From the NCBI GenBank assembly GCA_016462625.1, contig JAEMSV010000029.1, forward strand, positions 1 through 44,299: DNA of 44,299 nt, in the 5' to 3' direction. The notes below the pieces were generated by a model. It did no database searches. It saw nothing but the letters and a program-made list of their open reading frames with translations, and had not been told where the DNA came from. This DNA comes from Solirubrobacteraceae bacterium (lineage in GTDB: Bacteria; Actinomycetota; Thermoleophilia; Solirubrobacterales; Solirubrobacteraceae). The position numbers and the translations under genes are program-made. The first letter of the stretch is position 1. Each line of letters begins with the position of its first letter. Shown one piece after another: positions 35,191 through 43,910 of the stretch.

Positions 35191-35835
35191 TCAGTCGGTG
35201 GGCCGTCGCCCGATCGCGATGCCCTGCACCTCGTGACGGACGAACCGGAACGCGGTCTCGGCTTCCCAGCGCTCCAGGACGTCCGTCTCCCCCGGCCGGA
35301 TGACATCGTCCAGCACGACGACCGCGTCCTCGGTCAGGTGCGCGGCCAGCGCACCGAGCGCCGGGTACCGCGCGAGACCGTGACCGTCCGCGTGCGCGGG
35401 CGGGCCGTCGACGATCAGCAGGTCGAACGGCGCGTCGTCGAGTACCTCGGCCAGCGAGTCGGCGGCGTACCAGGGCAGTTCACCGGCCGCGTGCGGCGAC
35501 GGCCGCAGCGACGCGCGCGTCACGCGCGCGACGCCACCGAGATCCTCGCGCTCGAGCTGCGCGGTGACCCAGGCGGCCCAGCGCGCGTCGTGCTCGATGG
35601 CCTCCAGGGTGCCGCCCTGCTGATCGAGCAGGCGCGCGAACAGGAGGGTGCTCGCGCCGGATCCAAGCTCCAGCACCCGCTGGCGCTCGCCGAGCAGGAT
35701 CTCGTTGCAGACCTCGACGAGGCCGCCCGGACGCATCGCGCCCGAGCTCCACGGGAGGTACGGCCCGGCATCGAGCAGCGGGCGCAGCACGTGCCACGCG
35801 TGCAGGTCCTCGGACACCCAGCCGACGGTGCTCAT
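35191..35835 (-). CDS. Class I SAM-dependent methyltransferase-like protein
   Basis: 214 residues from ATG 35835, overlapping the glycosyltransferase stop (ATGA). Motif I is VLELGSGASTLLFARLL, followed by LEAIEHDARWAAWVTAQL (acidic SAM-ribose contact) and the motif FDLLIVDGPPAHADGHGLARYPAL with VVLDDVIRPGETDVLERW. The IVDGPP form is typical of small-molecule or sugar methyltransferases related to FkbM/Methyltransf_24. Coupled with a GT4 enzyme, so a role in modifying a glycan or glycolipid is likely but not shown. Confidence 0.88.
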   Translation of the reverse strand: MSTVGWVSEDLHAWHVLRPLLDAGPYLPWSSGAMRPGGLVEVCNEILLGERQRVLELGSGASTLLFARLLDQQGGTLEAIEHDARWAAWVTAQLEREDLGGVARVTRASLRPSPHAAGELPWYAADSLAEVLDDAPFDLLIVDGPPAHADGHGLARYPALGALAAHLTEDAVVVLDDVIRPGETDVLERWEAETAFRFVRHEVQGIAIGRRPTD

Positions 35836-36926
35836 GACGCCTGCGCCACCGGCGCGTGCGGATTGCTCGCGCCGTGCAGCGCCCGATAGGCCTTGGCGTA
35901 CTCGGCGCTCACCCGGGCCGGGGTGAACTGCAGGGCGTAGCGGCGGGCGGCCGCGAGGTCCGTGTGACGCCGGCCCGTCAGGACGCCGTCGATTGCGTCG
36001 GCGAGCACGTCGGGGTTGTCGGGCACGACCACGATGCCGCGACGCTGGGCGAGCGTGTCCGGCAGGCCGTCGACATCCGTGCCGATCACCGTCGCGCCGA
36101 GCGCCATGGCCTGCACCGCGGTCTGCGACCACGCCTCGTCGCGCGAGGGCACCACCACCACCGTCGCTCCGGCCATCGTGGATCCCGGCCGGTTCTGCCA
36201 GCCGCGGAGATGCACGCGCTCGCCCATGCCGAGCACGTCGATCCGGCGCTGGAGCTGTTCGCGCATCGGGCCGTCGCCGAGCAGGAACGCCTGCGGTGCG
36301 AGCGGCAGGCGAGCCAGTGCCTCGACGAGCACGTCGGCGCCCTTCTCGTGGTGCAGCCGGCCGGCGTAGACGATGCGCGGAACCGGGAGCTTCGGGTCGG
36401 CCTGCGCCCCCAGGTCGCCCAGCGGCGAGATGCCCGGACGCATCTTGTCGGGCGCGAGGCCCGCGGCCAGGATCGCGGTGCGGGCGCCGGGGCCGTGCCC
36501 GTAGAAGAGGTCGACGCGCTCGAGTGCGGGACGCAGGGCCAGCGCCGGCCGACCGTGGGGCCACGTCAGCGCGTTGTGCTCGCTGGCCACCAGCGGAACG
36601 CCGGGAGGTGCCGCCTGCGCGGCTGCCCACCAGGCGCCGAACATGTGGGCGTGGATCACGTCTGCGCCGGAGAGCCGCGACTCGAGCCAGTCACTGAAGC
36701 CGATGTCCGGCTCCCACTGCAGATCACCGCCCTCGCCGTAGACCTCGACCTCGACGCCCATGCGCCCGGCGAGCGCAAGCCCCTTGGGAGATGCCCATCC
36801 GACGAGCAGGCGCGACGCGATCCCGTGGCCCTCCAGCGCGCGGATCACGCGTAACACGGAGAGCTGGGCCCCACCGGGTTCCAGCTTGGCGAGGACGCGG
36901 GAGACCAGGGAGAGGTGTGAAGTCAA
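35832..36926 (-). CDS. Glycosyltransferase family 4 protein
   Basis: 364 residues. GT-B fold: N-terminal VLAKLEPGGAQLSVLRVIRALEGHGI, DVIHAHMFGAWWAAAQAA and ASEHNALTW; C-terminal IVYAGRLHHEKGADVLVEAL, LLGDGPMREQLQ, HLRGW and the donor-binding segment VVVVPSRDEAWSQTAVQAMALGATVIGTDVDGLPD (E in place of the usual EGFG context). It transfers a sugar from a nucleotide donor. The start is TTG 36926 with a TAGCCT box 8 bases upstream; no ribosome-binding site is seen. Confidence 0.92.
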   Translation of the reverse strand: MTSHLSLVSRVLAKLEPGGAQLSVLRVIRALEGHGIASRLLVGWASPKGLALAGRMGVEVEVYGEGGDLQWEPDIGFSDWLESRLSGADVIHAHMFGAWWAAAQAAPPGVPLVASEHNALTWPHGRPALALRPALERVDLFYGHGPGARTAILAAGLAPDKMRPGISPLGDLGAQADPKLPVPRIVYAGRLHHEKGADVLVEALARLPLAPQAFLLGDGPMREQLQRRIDVLGMGERVHLRGWQNRPGSTMAGATVVVVPSRDEAWSQTAVQAMALGATVIGTDVDGLPDTLAQRRGIVVVPDNPDVLADAIDGVLTGRRHTDLAAARRYALQFTPARVSAEYAKAYRALHGASNPHAPVAQAS

Positions 36927-36934
36927 GACCTATC

Positions 36935-36940
36935 AGGCTA
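36935..36940 (-). promoter_or_regulatory. Possible -10 box TAGCCT for the glycosyltransferase-methyltransferase pair
   Basis: Minus strand TAGCCT 8 bases before the TTG start. The divergent gene at 36994 has the same hexamer 7 bases before its ATG. Confidence 0.4.
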
Positions 36941-36980
36941 CGAGGTGCGCGAAGTGCCGGTCCGGCGACGACCACAGGGC

Positions 36981-36986
36981 TAGCCT
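36981..36986 (+). promoter_or_regulatory. Possible -10 box TAGCCT for the PEP-mutase-family gene (leaderless)
   Basis: TAGCCT, seven bases, then ATG 36994. No ribosome-binding site is possible in that space. Confidence 0.45.
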
Positions 36987-36993
36987 GCGCGAC

Positions 36994-37776
36994 ATGGCCG
37001 ACCTCCCCGCCCGCGCCCGCCGACTCGCCGAGCTGCACACCGCCTCGGAGATCCTCGTTCTCGCGAACGTCTGGGACGTCGCCTCCGCCAAGGCCGTCGC
37101 GGCCGCGGACAGCGTCGAGGCGCTGGCGACCGCCAGCCACTCGATCGCCGCCACCTTCGGCTATCCCGACGGCGAGCAGATCCCCCTCGCCCTGCACCTC
37201 GACATGGTCCGCCGGATCGCCGAGGCGGTCGACGTTCCCGTGACGATGGACTTCGAGGGCGGCTACGGCAACGCCGGCGAGACCGCGCGTCGCGTCATCG
37301 AGGCGGGCGCGGTCGGCGGGAATCTCGAAGACGAGATGCGGCCGCTCGACGAGGCGGTCGCAAACGTGAAGGCCGTGCTCGCCGCGGGCCGCGACGCCGG
37401 CATTGACTTCGTTCTGAATGCGCGGACCGACGCGTTCCTGCGGGCGGCGCCTGGCGCCGACCGCGCCGGCACGCTGCAGGAGGCCATCACCCGCGGGCGG
37501 GCTTTTCTCGACGCGGGTGCGCCCGTGGTGTTCGTCCCGGGCGTCGGGACGCGCGAGGAGATCACCGCGCTCGTCGACGCCCTCGGGCCCCAGCGCCTGT
37601 CCGTCATCTCCGCGCCCGGCCGCTCGCTGCCCGCCCGCGAGCTCGAGGCGCTGGGCGTGGCACGGATCTCCACGGGGCCGTTCACGCAGCAGGTCGCCCT
37701 GACCGCCCTGCAGGACGCCGCGATCGCGCTCGCCGCGGGTGGCGTCCTCCCCGCCGACACGCGGCCGCTGAACTGA
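36994..37776 (+). CDS. Isocitrate lyase / PEP mutase superfamily protein
   Basis: 260 residues forming the TIM barrel of the PEP mutase/isocitrate lyase superfamily: ILVLANVWDVASAKAVAAAD, ATASHSIAATFGYPDGEQIPL, PVTMDFEGGYGNAGETARRVIEAGAVGGNLEDE (Mg-binding acidic residues) and FVLNARTDAFLR. The KKCGH catalytic loop of true isocitrate lyases is missing, so it belongs to the short class related to 2-methylisocitrate lyase, oxaloacetate decarboxylase or carboxyphosphonoenolpyruvate mutase. Exact substrate unknown. It is transcribed away from the glycosyltransferase. Confidence 0.88.
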   Translation: MADLPARARRLAELHTASEILVLANVWDVASAKAVAAADSVEALATASHSIAATFGYPDGEQIPLALHLDMVRRIAEAVDVPVTMDFEGGYGNAGETARRVIEAGAVGGNLEDEMRPLDEAVANVKAVLAAGRDAGIDFVLNARTDAFLRAAPGADRAGTLQEAITRGRAFLDAGAPVVFVPGVGTREEITALVDALGPQRLSVISAPGRSLPARELEALGVARISTGPFTQQVALTALQDAAIALAAGGVLPADTRPLN

Positions 37777-37781
37777 GCCCT

Positions 37782-37805
37782 GCGTCCCCAGTTCCGGGGA
37801 CACGC
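37782..37805. terminator. Strong hairpin after the PEP-mutase-family gene, terminator-like without T-run
   Basis: GTCCCC-AGTTCC-GGGGAC, extended by GC/GC past a small bulge, begins 8 bases after the stop. A second palindrome GGAAGC-CT-GCTTCC at 37839-37852 is followed by GCTTTTG and overlaps the start region of the next gene. Either could end transcription, neither is a textbook terminator. Confidence 0.35.
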
Positions 37806-37821
37806 CTCAAGTCTCCGAACT

Positions 37822-37832
37822 GAACGCCGTTC
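37822..37832. promoter_or_regulatory. Palindromic motif GAACGCCGTTC upstream of the PAS-GGDEF gene
   Basis: TGAACG-C-CGTTCA is a perfect palindrome (37821-37833), 25-35 bp before the predicted start. It is the best copy of the TGAAYGCCRTTC family in this window. CTCAAG occurs 10 bases upstream. Confidence 0.45.
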
Positions 37833-37856
37833 ACCCGAGGAAGCCTGCTTCCGCTT

Positions 37857-38753
37857 TTGCACCCGGTGTCCGACGCCCCGAATTCCCTGCATGAAGCCGC
37901 GTTCGCCCACGCGCCTGTCGCGCTGCTCGTCGCCGACGGCGAAACCGGGCACATCGTCCTCGCGAACGATCTCGCCGCGCGGATGCTGGGGTACACCAGG
38001 GCGGAGCTCCTCGAGCTCGTCGCCGAGGACCTGATTCCCGCGGCCTCGCGCTATCGCCACATCGCGCATCGCAAGGCCTTCGACGAGGCGCCATCGCATC
38101 GCTCGATGGGCGCCGGCGCGAACCTCGAGGTGCGACGCGCCGGTGGCAGCCCGCTTGCTGTCGACATCGCGGTGAGCCCCGTCGGCAACGGGCTCGTGTG
38201 CGTGGCGATGTCAGACGCCACCGAGAACCGCCGCGAGGGCGACCGGCTCTACCGGCTGGCCAACGAGGACCCCCTCACCGGACTGGACAACCGGCGTGGC
38301 CTGGAAACGAAGCTCGCGGCGCGCATGTCCGACGCGCGGCGAGACACCGACCGCATCGCGATCGTCATGGCCGACGTCGACCGCTTCAAGGAGATCAACG
38401 ACCGAGCCGGGCACCTCGTCGGCGACGAGATGCTGGTCGCGGTCGCCAACACCATGCGCGCCCGTGTGCGCGATGAGGACCTCGTGGCCCGCGTGGGCGG
38501 CGACGAGTTCATGCTCTGCCTCACCGGTGCTGATCGCGATCAGGCGGCGCAGGTCGCCGAGGACGTGCGCGCGCGGATCGAACAGCTGAACTTCGCCACC
38601 CCCGGCGGGACGCCGATCTCCACGAGCCTGTCGCTGGGCGTGGCGCTTCGCCCCGAGGATGGCGACGACGTCTTCGGCGTCATCGCGGTCGCCGACACCC
38701 GGTTGTACGCGGCGAAGGCCGCGGGCCGGAACACCGTCCAGGCCGTGTCCTAG
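37857..38753 (+). CDS. PAS-GGDEF diguanylate cyclase
   Basis: 298 residues from TTG 37857; GTG 37866 (VSDAPNS) is equally possible. PAS domain about 12-120 (FAHAPVALLVADGETGHIVLANDLAARMLGY). GGDEF domain about 130-298: DPLTGLDNRRGLE, IAIVMADVDRFKEINDRAGHLVGDEML, catalytic GGDEF at 214-218, and C-terminal VADTRLYAAKAAGRN. The RxxD inhibitory site (RDED, 205-208) is present, so product inhibition is expected. It should make cyclic-di-GMP in the cytoplasm in response to the PAS signal. No membrane helix. Its stop overlaps the stop of the convergent MFS gene. Confidence 0.93.
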   Translation: MHPVSDAPNSLHEAAFAHAPVALLVADGETGHIVLANDLAARMLGYTRAELLELVAEDLIPAASRYRHIAHRKAFDEAPSHRSMGAGANLEVRRAGGSPLAVDIAVSPVGNGLVCVAMSDATENRREGDRLYRLANEDPLTGLDNRRGLETKLAARMSDARRDTDRIAIVMADVDRFKEINDRAGHLVGDEMLVAVANTMRARVRDEDLVARVGGDEFMLCLTGADRDQAAQVAEDVRARIEQLNFATPGGTPISTSLSLGVALRPEDGDDVFGVIAVADTRLYAAKAAGRNTVQAVS

Positions 38754-39970
38754 CCGGACGCTGACGCGACGGACGCCTCGGCCGGCGCACCCACCCCGCG
38801 CTGCAGCACGACCGCGACCGCCAGGATCGCCATCCCGCCGACCGATAGGCCGACCGCCACCCACATCGGCGCGGTCAGGCCCAGGCCCGCGGCGATGACA
38901 ACGCCACCGAGGGCGGCACCGAGCGCGTTTGCAGCGTTGAAGGCCGAGTGATTCATCGCGGCGGCCAGGGTCTGCGCATCGCCCGCGACCTCCATCAGCC
39001 GCATCTGCAGGCCCGGCGCGACGGCAATCGCCATGCCCATGAGGAACACCGTCGGCACGGCGAGCAGCGGCGTCGCAGACGTGACGGCGAAGAGCGCGAA
39101 GACCGCCACCTGGTAGGTGAAGAGCGCGAACAGCCCGCGGACCGGCCAGCGATCCAGAACCCGCCCGCCGACGAGATTGCCCGTCACCATGCCCAGGCCC
39201 CAGACGGCCAGGACGACCGGAACGAGGGCCTCGCTCATCCCCGTGCGGTCGGTGAGGATCGGCGAGATGTACGTGTAGACCGCGAACAGGCCGCCGCCGC
39301 CGATCGCCCCAGTGCCGACCGCAAGCCAGACCTGCGGGCGCTTGAGCGCACGGAGCTCCCGGCGGAAGGTCGCCGTCGGGTTCGCGGGCGTACGCGGGAC
39401 GAGCCGGCTGACCGCCAACGCGGTGGCGAGCGCCAGGCCGCCGCCGAGGGCGAATGCGGCACGCCACCCGAATCCCTGCCCCATCCACGTCGCGACCGGT
39501 ACGCCGACGACGTTGGCGACGCTCAGGCCCAGGAACACCAGCGCCACGGCCGAGGCCTTCCGTGCCGGCGGCGCGAGGTCCATGGCGGCCAGCGCCGCCA
39601 CGCCGAAGTACGCGCCGTGCGGGAGCCCGGAGACGAAGCGGCCGATCATGAGCGTCTCGTACGACGGCGCGAGCGCGCTCACGAGGTTGCCGACTGCGTA
39701 GGCCAGCATCAGCCAGACCAGGAGCCGCCGCCGCGGGAACCGCGCGCCGGCCCCGGCAAGCAGTGGCGCACCGACGAAGACCCCGAGCGCGTACGCGCTG
39801 ATGACGTGTCCTGCGCTGGGGATCGAGACGCTGATCCCGTCGGCGATCTGCGGCAGGACACCCATGGCGACGAACTCCGTCGTGCCGATGGCGAACGTGC
39901 CGAGCGCGAGGGCCGCGAGCGCGAGTCGCGGCCGCTGCGAAGGGTCGACGGCGGGTAATTGCACCGTCAA
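38750..39970 (-). CDS. MFS transporter, DHA1 family (AraJ/CmlA-like)
   Basis: 406 residues and 12 predicted membrane helices. N-terminal [30 protein letters not shown] is the signature of the DHA1 arabinose-efflux/chloramphenicol-resistance-like group, and the loop 2-3 motif appears as [11 protein letters not shown]. These are proton-driven drug or sugar exporters; substrate unknown. The start may be TTG 39970 or GTG 39964. It is divergent from selO with a very short shared gap. Confidence 0.92.
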   Translation of the reverse strand: MTVQLPAVDPSQRPRLALAALALGTFAIGTTEFVAMGVLPQIADGISVSIPSAGHVISAYALGVFVGAPLLAGAGARFPRRRLLVWLMLAYAVGNLVSALAPSYETLMIGRFVSGLPHGAYFGVAALAAMDLAPPARKASAVALVFLGLSVANVVGVPVATWMGQGFGWRAAFALGGGLALATALAVSRLVPRTPANPTATFRRELRALKRPQVWLAVGTGAIGGGGLFAVYTYISPILTDRTGMSEALVPVVLAVWGLGMVTGNLVGGRVLDRWPVRGLFALFTYQVAVFALFAVTSATPLLAVPTVFLMGMAIAVAPGLQMRLMEVAGDAQTLAAAMNHSAFNAANALGAALGGVVIAAGLGLTAPMWVAVGLSVGGMAILAVAVVLQRGVGAPAEASVASASG

Positions 39971-39996
39971 CGTTCTAGCAGCGTGATGAGGAGCGC

Positions 39997-40002
39997 TACC
40001 GT
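39997..40002 (+). promoter_or_regulatory. Possible -10 box TACCGT for selO (leaderless)
   Basis: TANNNT, seven bases (CGCGAGG), then GTG 40010. Same spacing as the PEP-mutase-family gene and two island genes. Confidence 0.4.
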
Positions 40003-40009
40003 CGCGAGG

Positions 40010-41503
40010 GTGAGCTGCACCTGGCGCGGAGACGACGAGAGCATCGGCGAGGTGGCCGCGATGTTCGCCGGCGAGCGCGACTCAGAGGTGGCGGCCCCGC
40101 CGCTCGCGCTCACGAGCTCGACCTACGTCCGTGACCTCGAGGGGCTGTACGTGCCGTGGTCGGCCGCGCCCGCACCGGATCCCCGGCTGCTCGTCCTGCA
40201 AGACGACGTCGCCCGCGAGCTCGGCGCCGATCCCACTGTGCTCCGGAGCCCCGACGGCATCGCGATGCTGCTCGGCCAGGGCGTCGACGGCACGGTCGCG
40301 CAGGGATACGCCGGCCACCAGTTCGGTGCCTTCTCCCCCCGGCTGGGTGACGGCCGTGCGCTCCTGCTCGGCGAGGTCGTCGACACCGCCGGCCGGCGTC
40401 GCGACGTCCACCTCAAGGGGTCCGGCCGCACGCCGTGGGCCCGGGGCGGCGACGGCAAGGCCGCGGTCGGCCCGATGCTCCGCGAGCACGTGATCAGCGA
40501 GGCGATGCACGCGCTCGGCATCCCGACGACGCGCGCGCTCGCGGTCATCGCGACCGGCGAGCCGGTGCGGCGCGAGACCGCGCTGCCCGGCGCCGTCCTG
40601 GTCCGCGTGGCCGCCAGTCACCTGCGCGTGGGGACCTTCGAGTACGTCGCCGAGAGCCTCGGCGACCCCGAGCTCCTCGCCCGGCTGCTCGACCACGCCA
40701 TCGCTCGTCACTACCCGGAGGCGGCCGACGCCGAGGTGCCCGCGCTCGCCTTCTACGAGAAGGTCGTCGCCGCGCAGGCCGAGCTCGTCGCCCGCTGGAT
40801 GCTCGTCGGCTTCGTCCACGGGGTCATGAACACCGACAACATGGCGATCTCCGGCGAGAGCATCGACTACGGCCCGTGCGCCTTCATGGAGCGCTACGAC
40901 CCCGAGACCGTCTTCAGCTCGATCGACCACGGCGGCCGCTACCAGTACGGCCGTCAGCCGGCCGCTGCGCAGTGGAACCTCGCCCGGCTCGCCGAGGCGC
41001 TGCTCCCCCTGATCGGGGACGCCCAGGACACCGCGGCCGAGGAGGCGATGGCGATCCTCTCGACCTTCCCCGAGCAGTTCAACGCGCACTGGGGCGACGG
41101 GCTGCTCGCCAAGCTCGGCATCACGGAGCTCGGCGAGGACGAGGCGCTCGCCGATGACCTGCTCTCGCTCCTGCAGGTCGAACAGCTCGACTGGACCCAG
41201 GCGTTCCGCGCGCTTGCCGACGTCGCCCGCGGTGATCGCGACGCGTTCCCCGTGCCAGGCGCCCCGTGGCTCGACCGCTGGCTCGCGCTGTCGCCCGACG
41301 CCGATGCCATGGACCGCGTCAACCCGATCGTCATCCCGCGCAATGACGCGGTCGAGGATGCGCTCGCGCACGCGACCGCCGGCGACCTCAGACCGTACGA
41401 GCGGCTCGTCGCCGCGGTGCAGCACCCGTTCGATGCGCCGGCCGACCCGGCGTACACGCGGCCGGCGGACGACGCCGACTACGTGACCTACTGCGGAACC
41501 TGA
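40010..41503 (+). CDS. selO: SelO/YdiU family protein adenylyltransferase (pseudokinase fold)
   Basis: 497 residues from GTG 40010 ([10 protein letters not shown]); ATGs at 39986 and 40061 are alternatives. SelO motifs: [97 protein letters not shown], and the late NPIVIPRN. The family transfers AMP from ATP to protein Ser/Thr/Tyr residues in oxidative-stress responses. It ends 1 bp before the convergent beta-propeller gene. No selenocysteine is expected in bacterial members. Confidence 0.93.
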   Translation: MSCTWRGDDESIGEVAAMFAGERDSEVAAPPLALTSSTYVRDLEGLYVPWSAAPAPDPRLLVLQDDVARELGADPTVLRSPDGIAMLLGQGVDGTVAQGYAGHQFGAFSPRLGDGRALLLGEVVDTAGRRRDVHLKGSGRTPWARGGDGKAAVGPMLREHVISEAMHALGIPTTRALAVIATGEPVRRETALPGAVLVRVAASHLRVGTFEYVAESLGDPELLARLLDHAIARHYPEAADAEVPALAFYEKVVAAQAELVARWMLVGFVHGVMNTDNMAISGESIDYGPCAFMERYDPETVFSSIDHGGRYQYGRQPAAAQWNLARLAEALLPLIGDAQDTAAEEAMAILSTFPEQFNAHWGDGLLAKLGITELGEDEALADDLLSLLQVEQLDWTQAFRALADVARGDRDAFPVPGAPWLDRWLALSPDADAMDRVNPIVIPRNDAVEDALAHATAGDLRPYERLVAAVQHPFDAPADPAYTRPADDADYVTYCGT

Positions 41504-41504
41504 G

Positions 41505-43910
41505 TCAGCGCCCGACGCCGAGGGCGCGGGCGTCCTGCTCGCCGCGCAGCGGACCGAGCGGCGAGCGCGCCAACCCCGGGTAGAGGATCGTCACGACCCC
41601 GCCGTCGCGGGCGTCGGGCTCGAGGCCCTGCAGCGTCTTCCAGGCGCCCTTGAAGATCCGGGCCTTCGCGGTGACGCTCAGCGGGTTGCCCTGCTTGTCG
41701 GAGAAGTCGAAGCGGATCAGCACCGAGCCGGTGGCCAGCGGAGAGATCGTGCCGGCGACGCGGAGCTTCTTGTTGAGGATTCGCGCCTCCTTGACCTTCA
41801 GCGCCGGTGACCGGTCCGCGGCGCGCACGGTGACCTGCTGGGCGCGCAGTCCTGCCGCGGCACCGAGGCTCAGCGTCACGACGCCGGTGTTCAGCGGCTG
41901 GGTCGCGGGCAGGCGGGTGGCGAGCCGGATCCGGCCGTTCGTCACGGTCGCGGTGCGCCTGGTGGTCACGCCCGAGCTGCGGTAGCCGACCGTGATCCGC
42001 TTGCCGTTCGCGCGGCCGGAGATCGTCGCCTCGACGAGCAGCGTCCGCCGTCCGGCGCGCAGCGCGACCGAGGCCCGGCGGACCTTCAGCTGCGCCGGGA
42101 ACGGCGCATCCCGAGCGACCGGGGCGGCCTTCGACGGCTTGGCCGTACCGGCGGCCGGTGTCGTCGCGGCGGGGGCCGGCGTCGTGGGAGTCGGTCCGGC
42201 AGGTGGGCCGGGCGGCGTGGGAGTCGGGTCGCACACGTCGCCGATCCCGTCCGCGTCGAGGTCGGACTGGTTCGTGTTCGCCGCAGCGGGGCAGTTGTCG
42301 GCGACGTCGCCCACCGTGTCGGCGTCGGCGTCATTGCCGTACCACGTGATGGCCGAGTCAGCGAAGGACGTGATGTAGACGTTCCGGTTGTCGGGAGACA
42401 CCGCGACGCCGCCGCCAAAGCTCTGCCCGGAGTTCAAGCCGCCGGGCTGGGCGGACGGGAGCAATACGCATGCCTTGCTCCCACTCGGGCCGGCGGCGGT
42501 GTCAGCCGCCATGCAGCGGGTGAAGGCGATCGTGCCGAACGTGACGTTGCGCGCGAAGGTGGTCAGTGACTGCGCTGATGTGCTGAGGAACCCACCGACT
42601 CCTGCGTAGAGCGTCACGTTGTCGGGCGCAACCGCGAGCCCGACCGGCGTCTGCAGCCCGGACTGGGCCCCGGTGACCGGGGTCTTCGTGCACGGGACGG
42701 TGGTCTTGCTCGTCACGCAGCCGGTGAGCGAAAGGGCGCCGATGGGCAGCGTGGGCGGCTGGCTGCGGCCGAAGGTCGTGACGGCGTCGCTGCCGCCCGC
42801 GGCGACGATGACGTCGAGCCCGTCCGGCGGGACGACGATCACGTTCGGTCCGTCGAGATCGCTGTTCTTGCCGTCCGCAGTGGCGCCGGTGGTGAGGTTG
42901 CACCGGTTGTTCCCGGCAGGGAGCGGCCCCATGGAGATCTGGCCCGACATGCACTGGCCGAAGTTGAACCCGTTGGCCGTGCTCGTCCGCGACAGGGTCA
43001 TCACGGTGTCGTCCGAGGTCGACCCGACGTAGAGGTTCAGTGCATCCGGCGAATACGCGATCGCCCCGGGTCCGTCCAGCCCGGAGCCCGTGCCGTTCAC
43101 GGTGGCCCGTCCGGGGAACACGACGCAGTTGCCATTGCCCCCGCCCGCGACCGGGCCCACGGCAACGTCGCCGGTGGCACAGGTCTCGGGCGTCAGCCGC
43201 CCGACGGCATCGCGGGTGAAGAAGACCACGGAGTCGTCCGCCGAGGTGGTCACCACGACACGGTCGTTCAGCGGTGACACCTCGAGCTGGGCCGGGCTGT
43301 CGAGCGCGGAGCGCGCTCCGCCGGAGGTCGCGGTCAGGAGCGTCGCGCACGGCGTCACCGCGGTGTCGCCGGTGTCGCATTCGAGGAGGCTGAGCGCGCC
43401 CGTCGTCGGGTTGCGGGTGAACGTGGTCACCGCGTCGTCGGTGGACGACGTGACGTAGACGTTCTTCCCGTCCGGGGCGATCGTGAGATCGGCCACGCCA
43501 CCCAGCCCGGATCCGGCCGCCCCGGCGGTGGCCGACGGGATCTGGGTGCAGCCGGTCATCGCCGTGTCCCCGCTGATGCAGCTGGCATAGGTCAGCGCGC
43601 CCGTGACGGCGTTCCGGTTGAAGGTCGACACCGCGGTGCTGGCAGTGAAGAACCCGGTGTTGATCGCGTAGACGTTCTTGCCGTCGCCGGAGACCTCGGG
43701 GTCGGCAAGCCCACCTCCGCCGAGCCCCGTCGCACCGGGAATCGGAGGGAGGAACAGCGTGCAAGCTCCTGTTCCCGGGCCCACAGGCGCCCCGGGACCG
43801 GCGGTCGCCGAGGAGGACACGCAGCCGAGCTTCACGTCGCCCGCCACGGCGTGGGCCTCCCCGCTGACGCCCAGTGTGAGGAGCACCGCGATCAGGACGG
43901 CGCGCCTCAC
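41505..43910 (-). CDS. Secreted beta-propeller protein with thrombospondin type 3 repeat
   Basis: 801 residues from GTG 43910, with a signal peptide (MRRAVLIAVLLTLGVSGEAHA). Residues about 60-520 hold roughly seven lactonase/YVTN-like blades, each with a phrase such as IAPDGKNVYVTSSTDDAVTTF or VSPDNRNVYITSFADSAITW and a paired-cysteine loop (CDTGDTAVTPC, CISGDTAMTGC). A Ca-binding TSP3 segment (about 526-560, DADADTVGDVADNCP ... DLDADGIGDVCD), a Pro/Thr/Ala linker and a C-terminal beta-sandwich (about 610-801) follow. Probably a surface or extracellular binding protein. GTGA overlap with the upstream gene. Confidence 0.85.
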   Translation of the reverse strand: MRRAVLIAVLLTLGVSGEAHAVAGDVKLGCVSSSATAGPGAPVGPGTGACTLFLPPIPGATGLGGGGLADPEVSGDGKNVYAINTGFFTASTAVSTFNRNAVTGALTYASCISGDTAMTGCTQIPSATAGAAGSGLGGVADLTIAPDGKNVYVTSSTDDAVTTFTRNPTTGALSLLECDTGDTAVTPCATLLTATSGGARSALDSPAQLEVSPLNDRVVVTTSADDSVVFFTRDAVGRLTPETCATGDVAVGPVAGGGNGNCVVFPGRATVNGTGSGLDGPGAIAYSPDALNLYVGSTSDDTVMTLSRTSTANGFNFGQCMSGQISMGPLPAGNNRCNLTTGATADGKNSDLDGPNVIVVPPDGLDVIVAAGGSDAVTTFGRSQPPTLPIGALSLTGCVTSKTTVPCTKTPVTGAQSGLQTPVGLAVAPDNVTLYAGVGGFLSTSAQSLTTFARNVTFGTIAFTRCMAADTAAGPSGSKACVLLPSAQPGGLNSGQSFGGGVAVSPDNRNVYITSFADSAITWYGNDADADTVGDVADNCPAAANTNQSDLDADGIGDVCDPTPTPPGPPAGPTPTTPAPAATTPAAGTAKPSKAAPVARDAPFPAQLKVRRASVALRAGRRTLLVEATISGRANGKRITVGYRSSGVTTRRTATVTNGRIRLATRLPATQPLNTGVVTLSLGAAAGLRAQQVTVRAADRSPALKVKEARILNKKLRVAGTISPLATGSVLIRFDFSDKQGNPLSVTAKARIFKGAWKTLQGLEPDARDGGVVTILYPGLARSPLGPLRGEQDARALGVGR

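Noticed and set aside
37821..37833. LexA (SOS) box
   Set aside because: Actinobacterial LexA boxes have GAAC and GTTC separated by four bases. Here the spacing is three and the neighbouring genes are not SOS genes.
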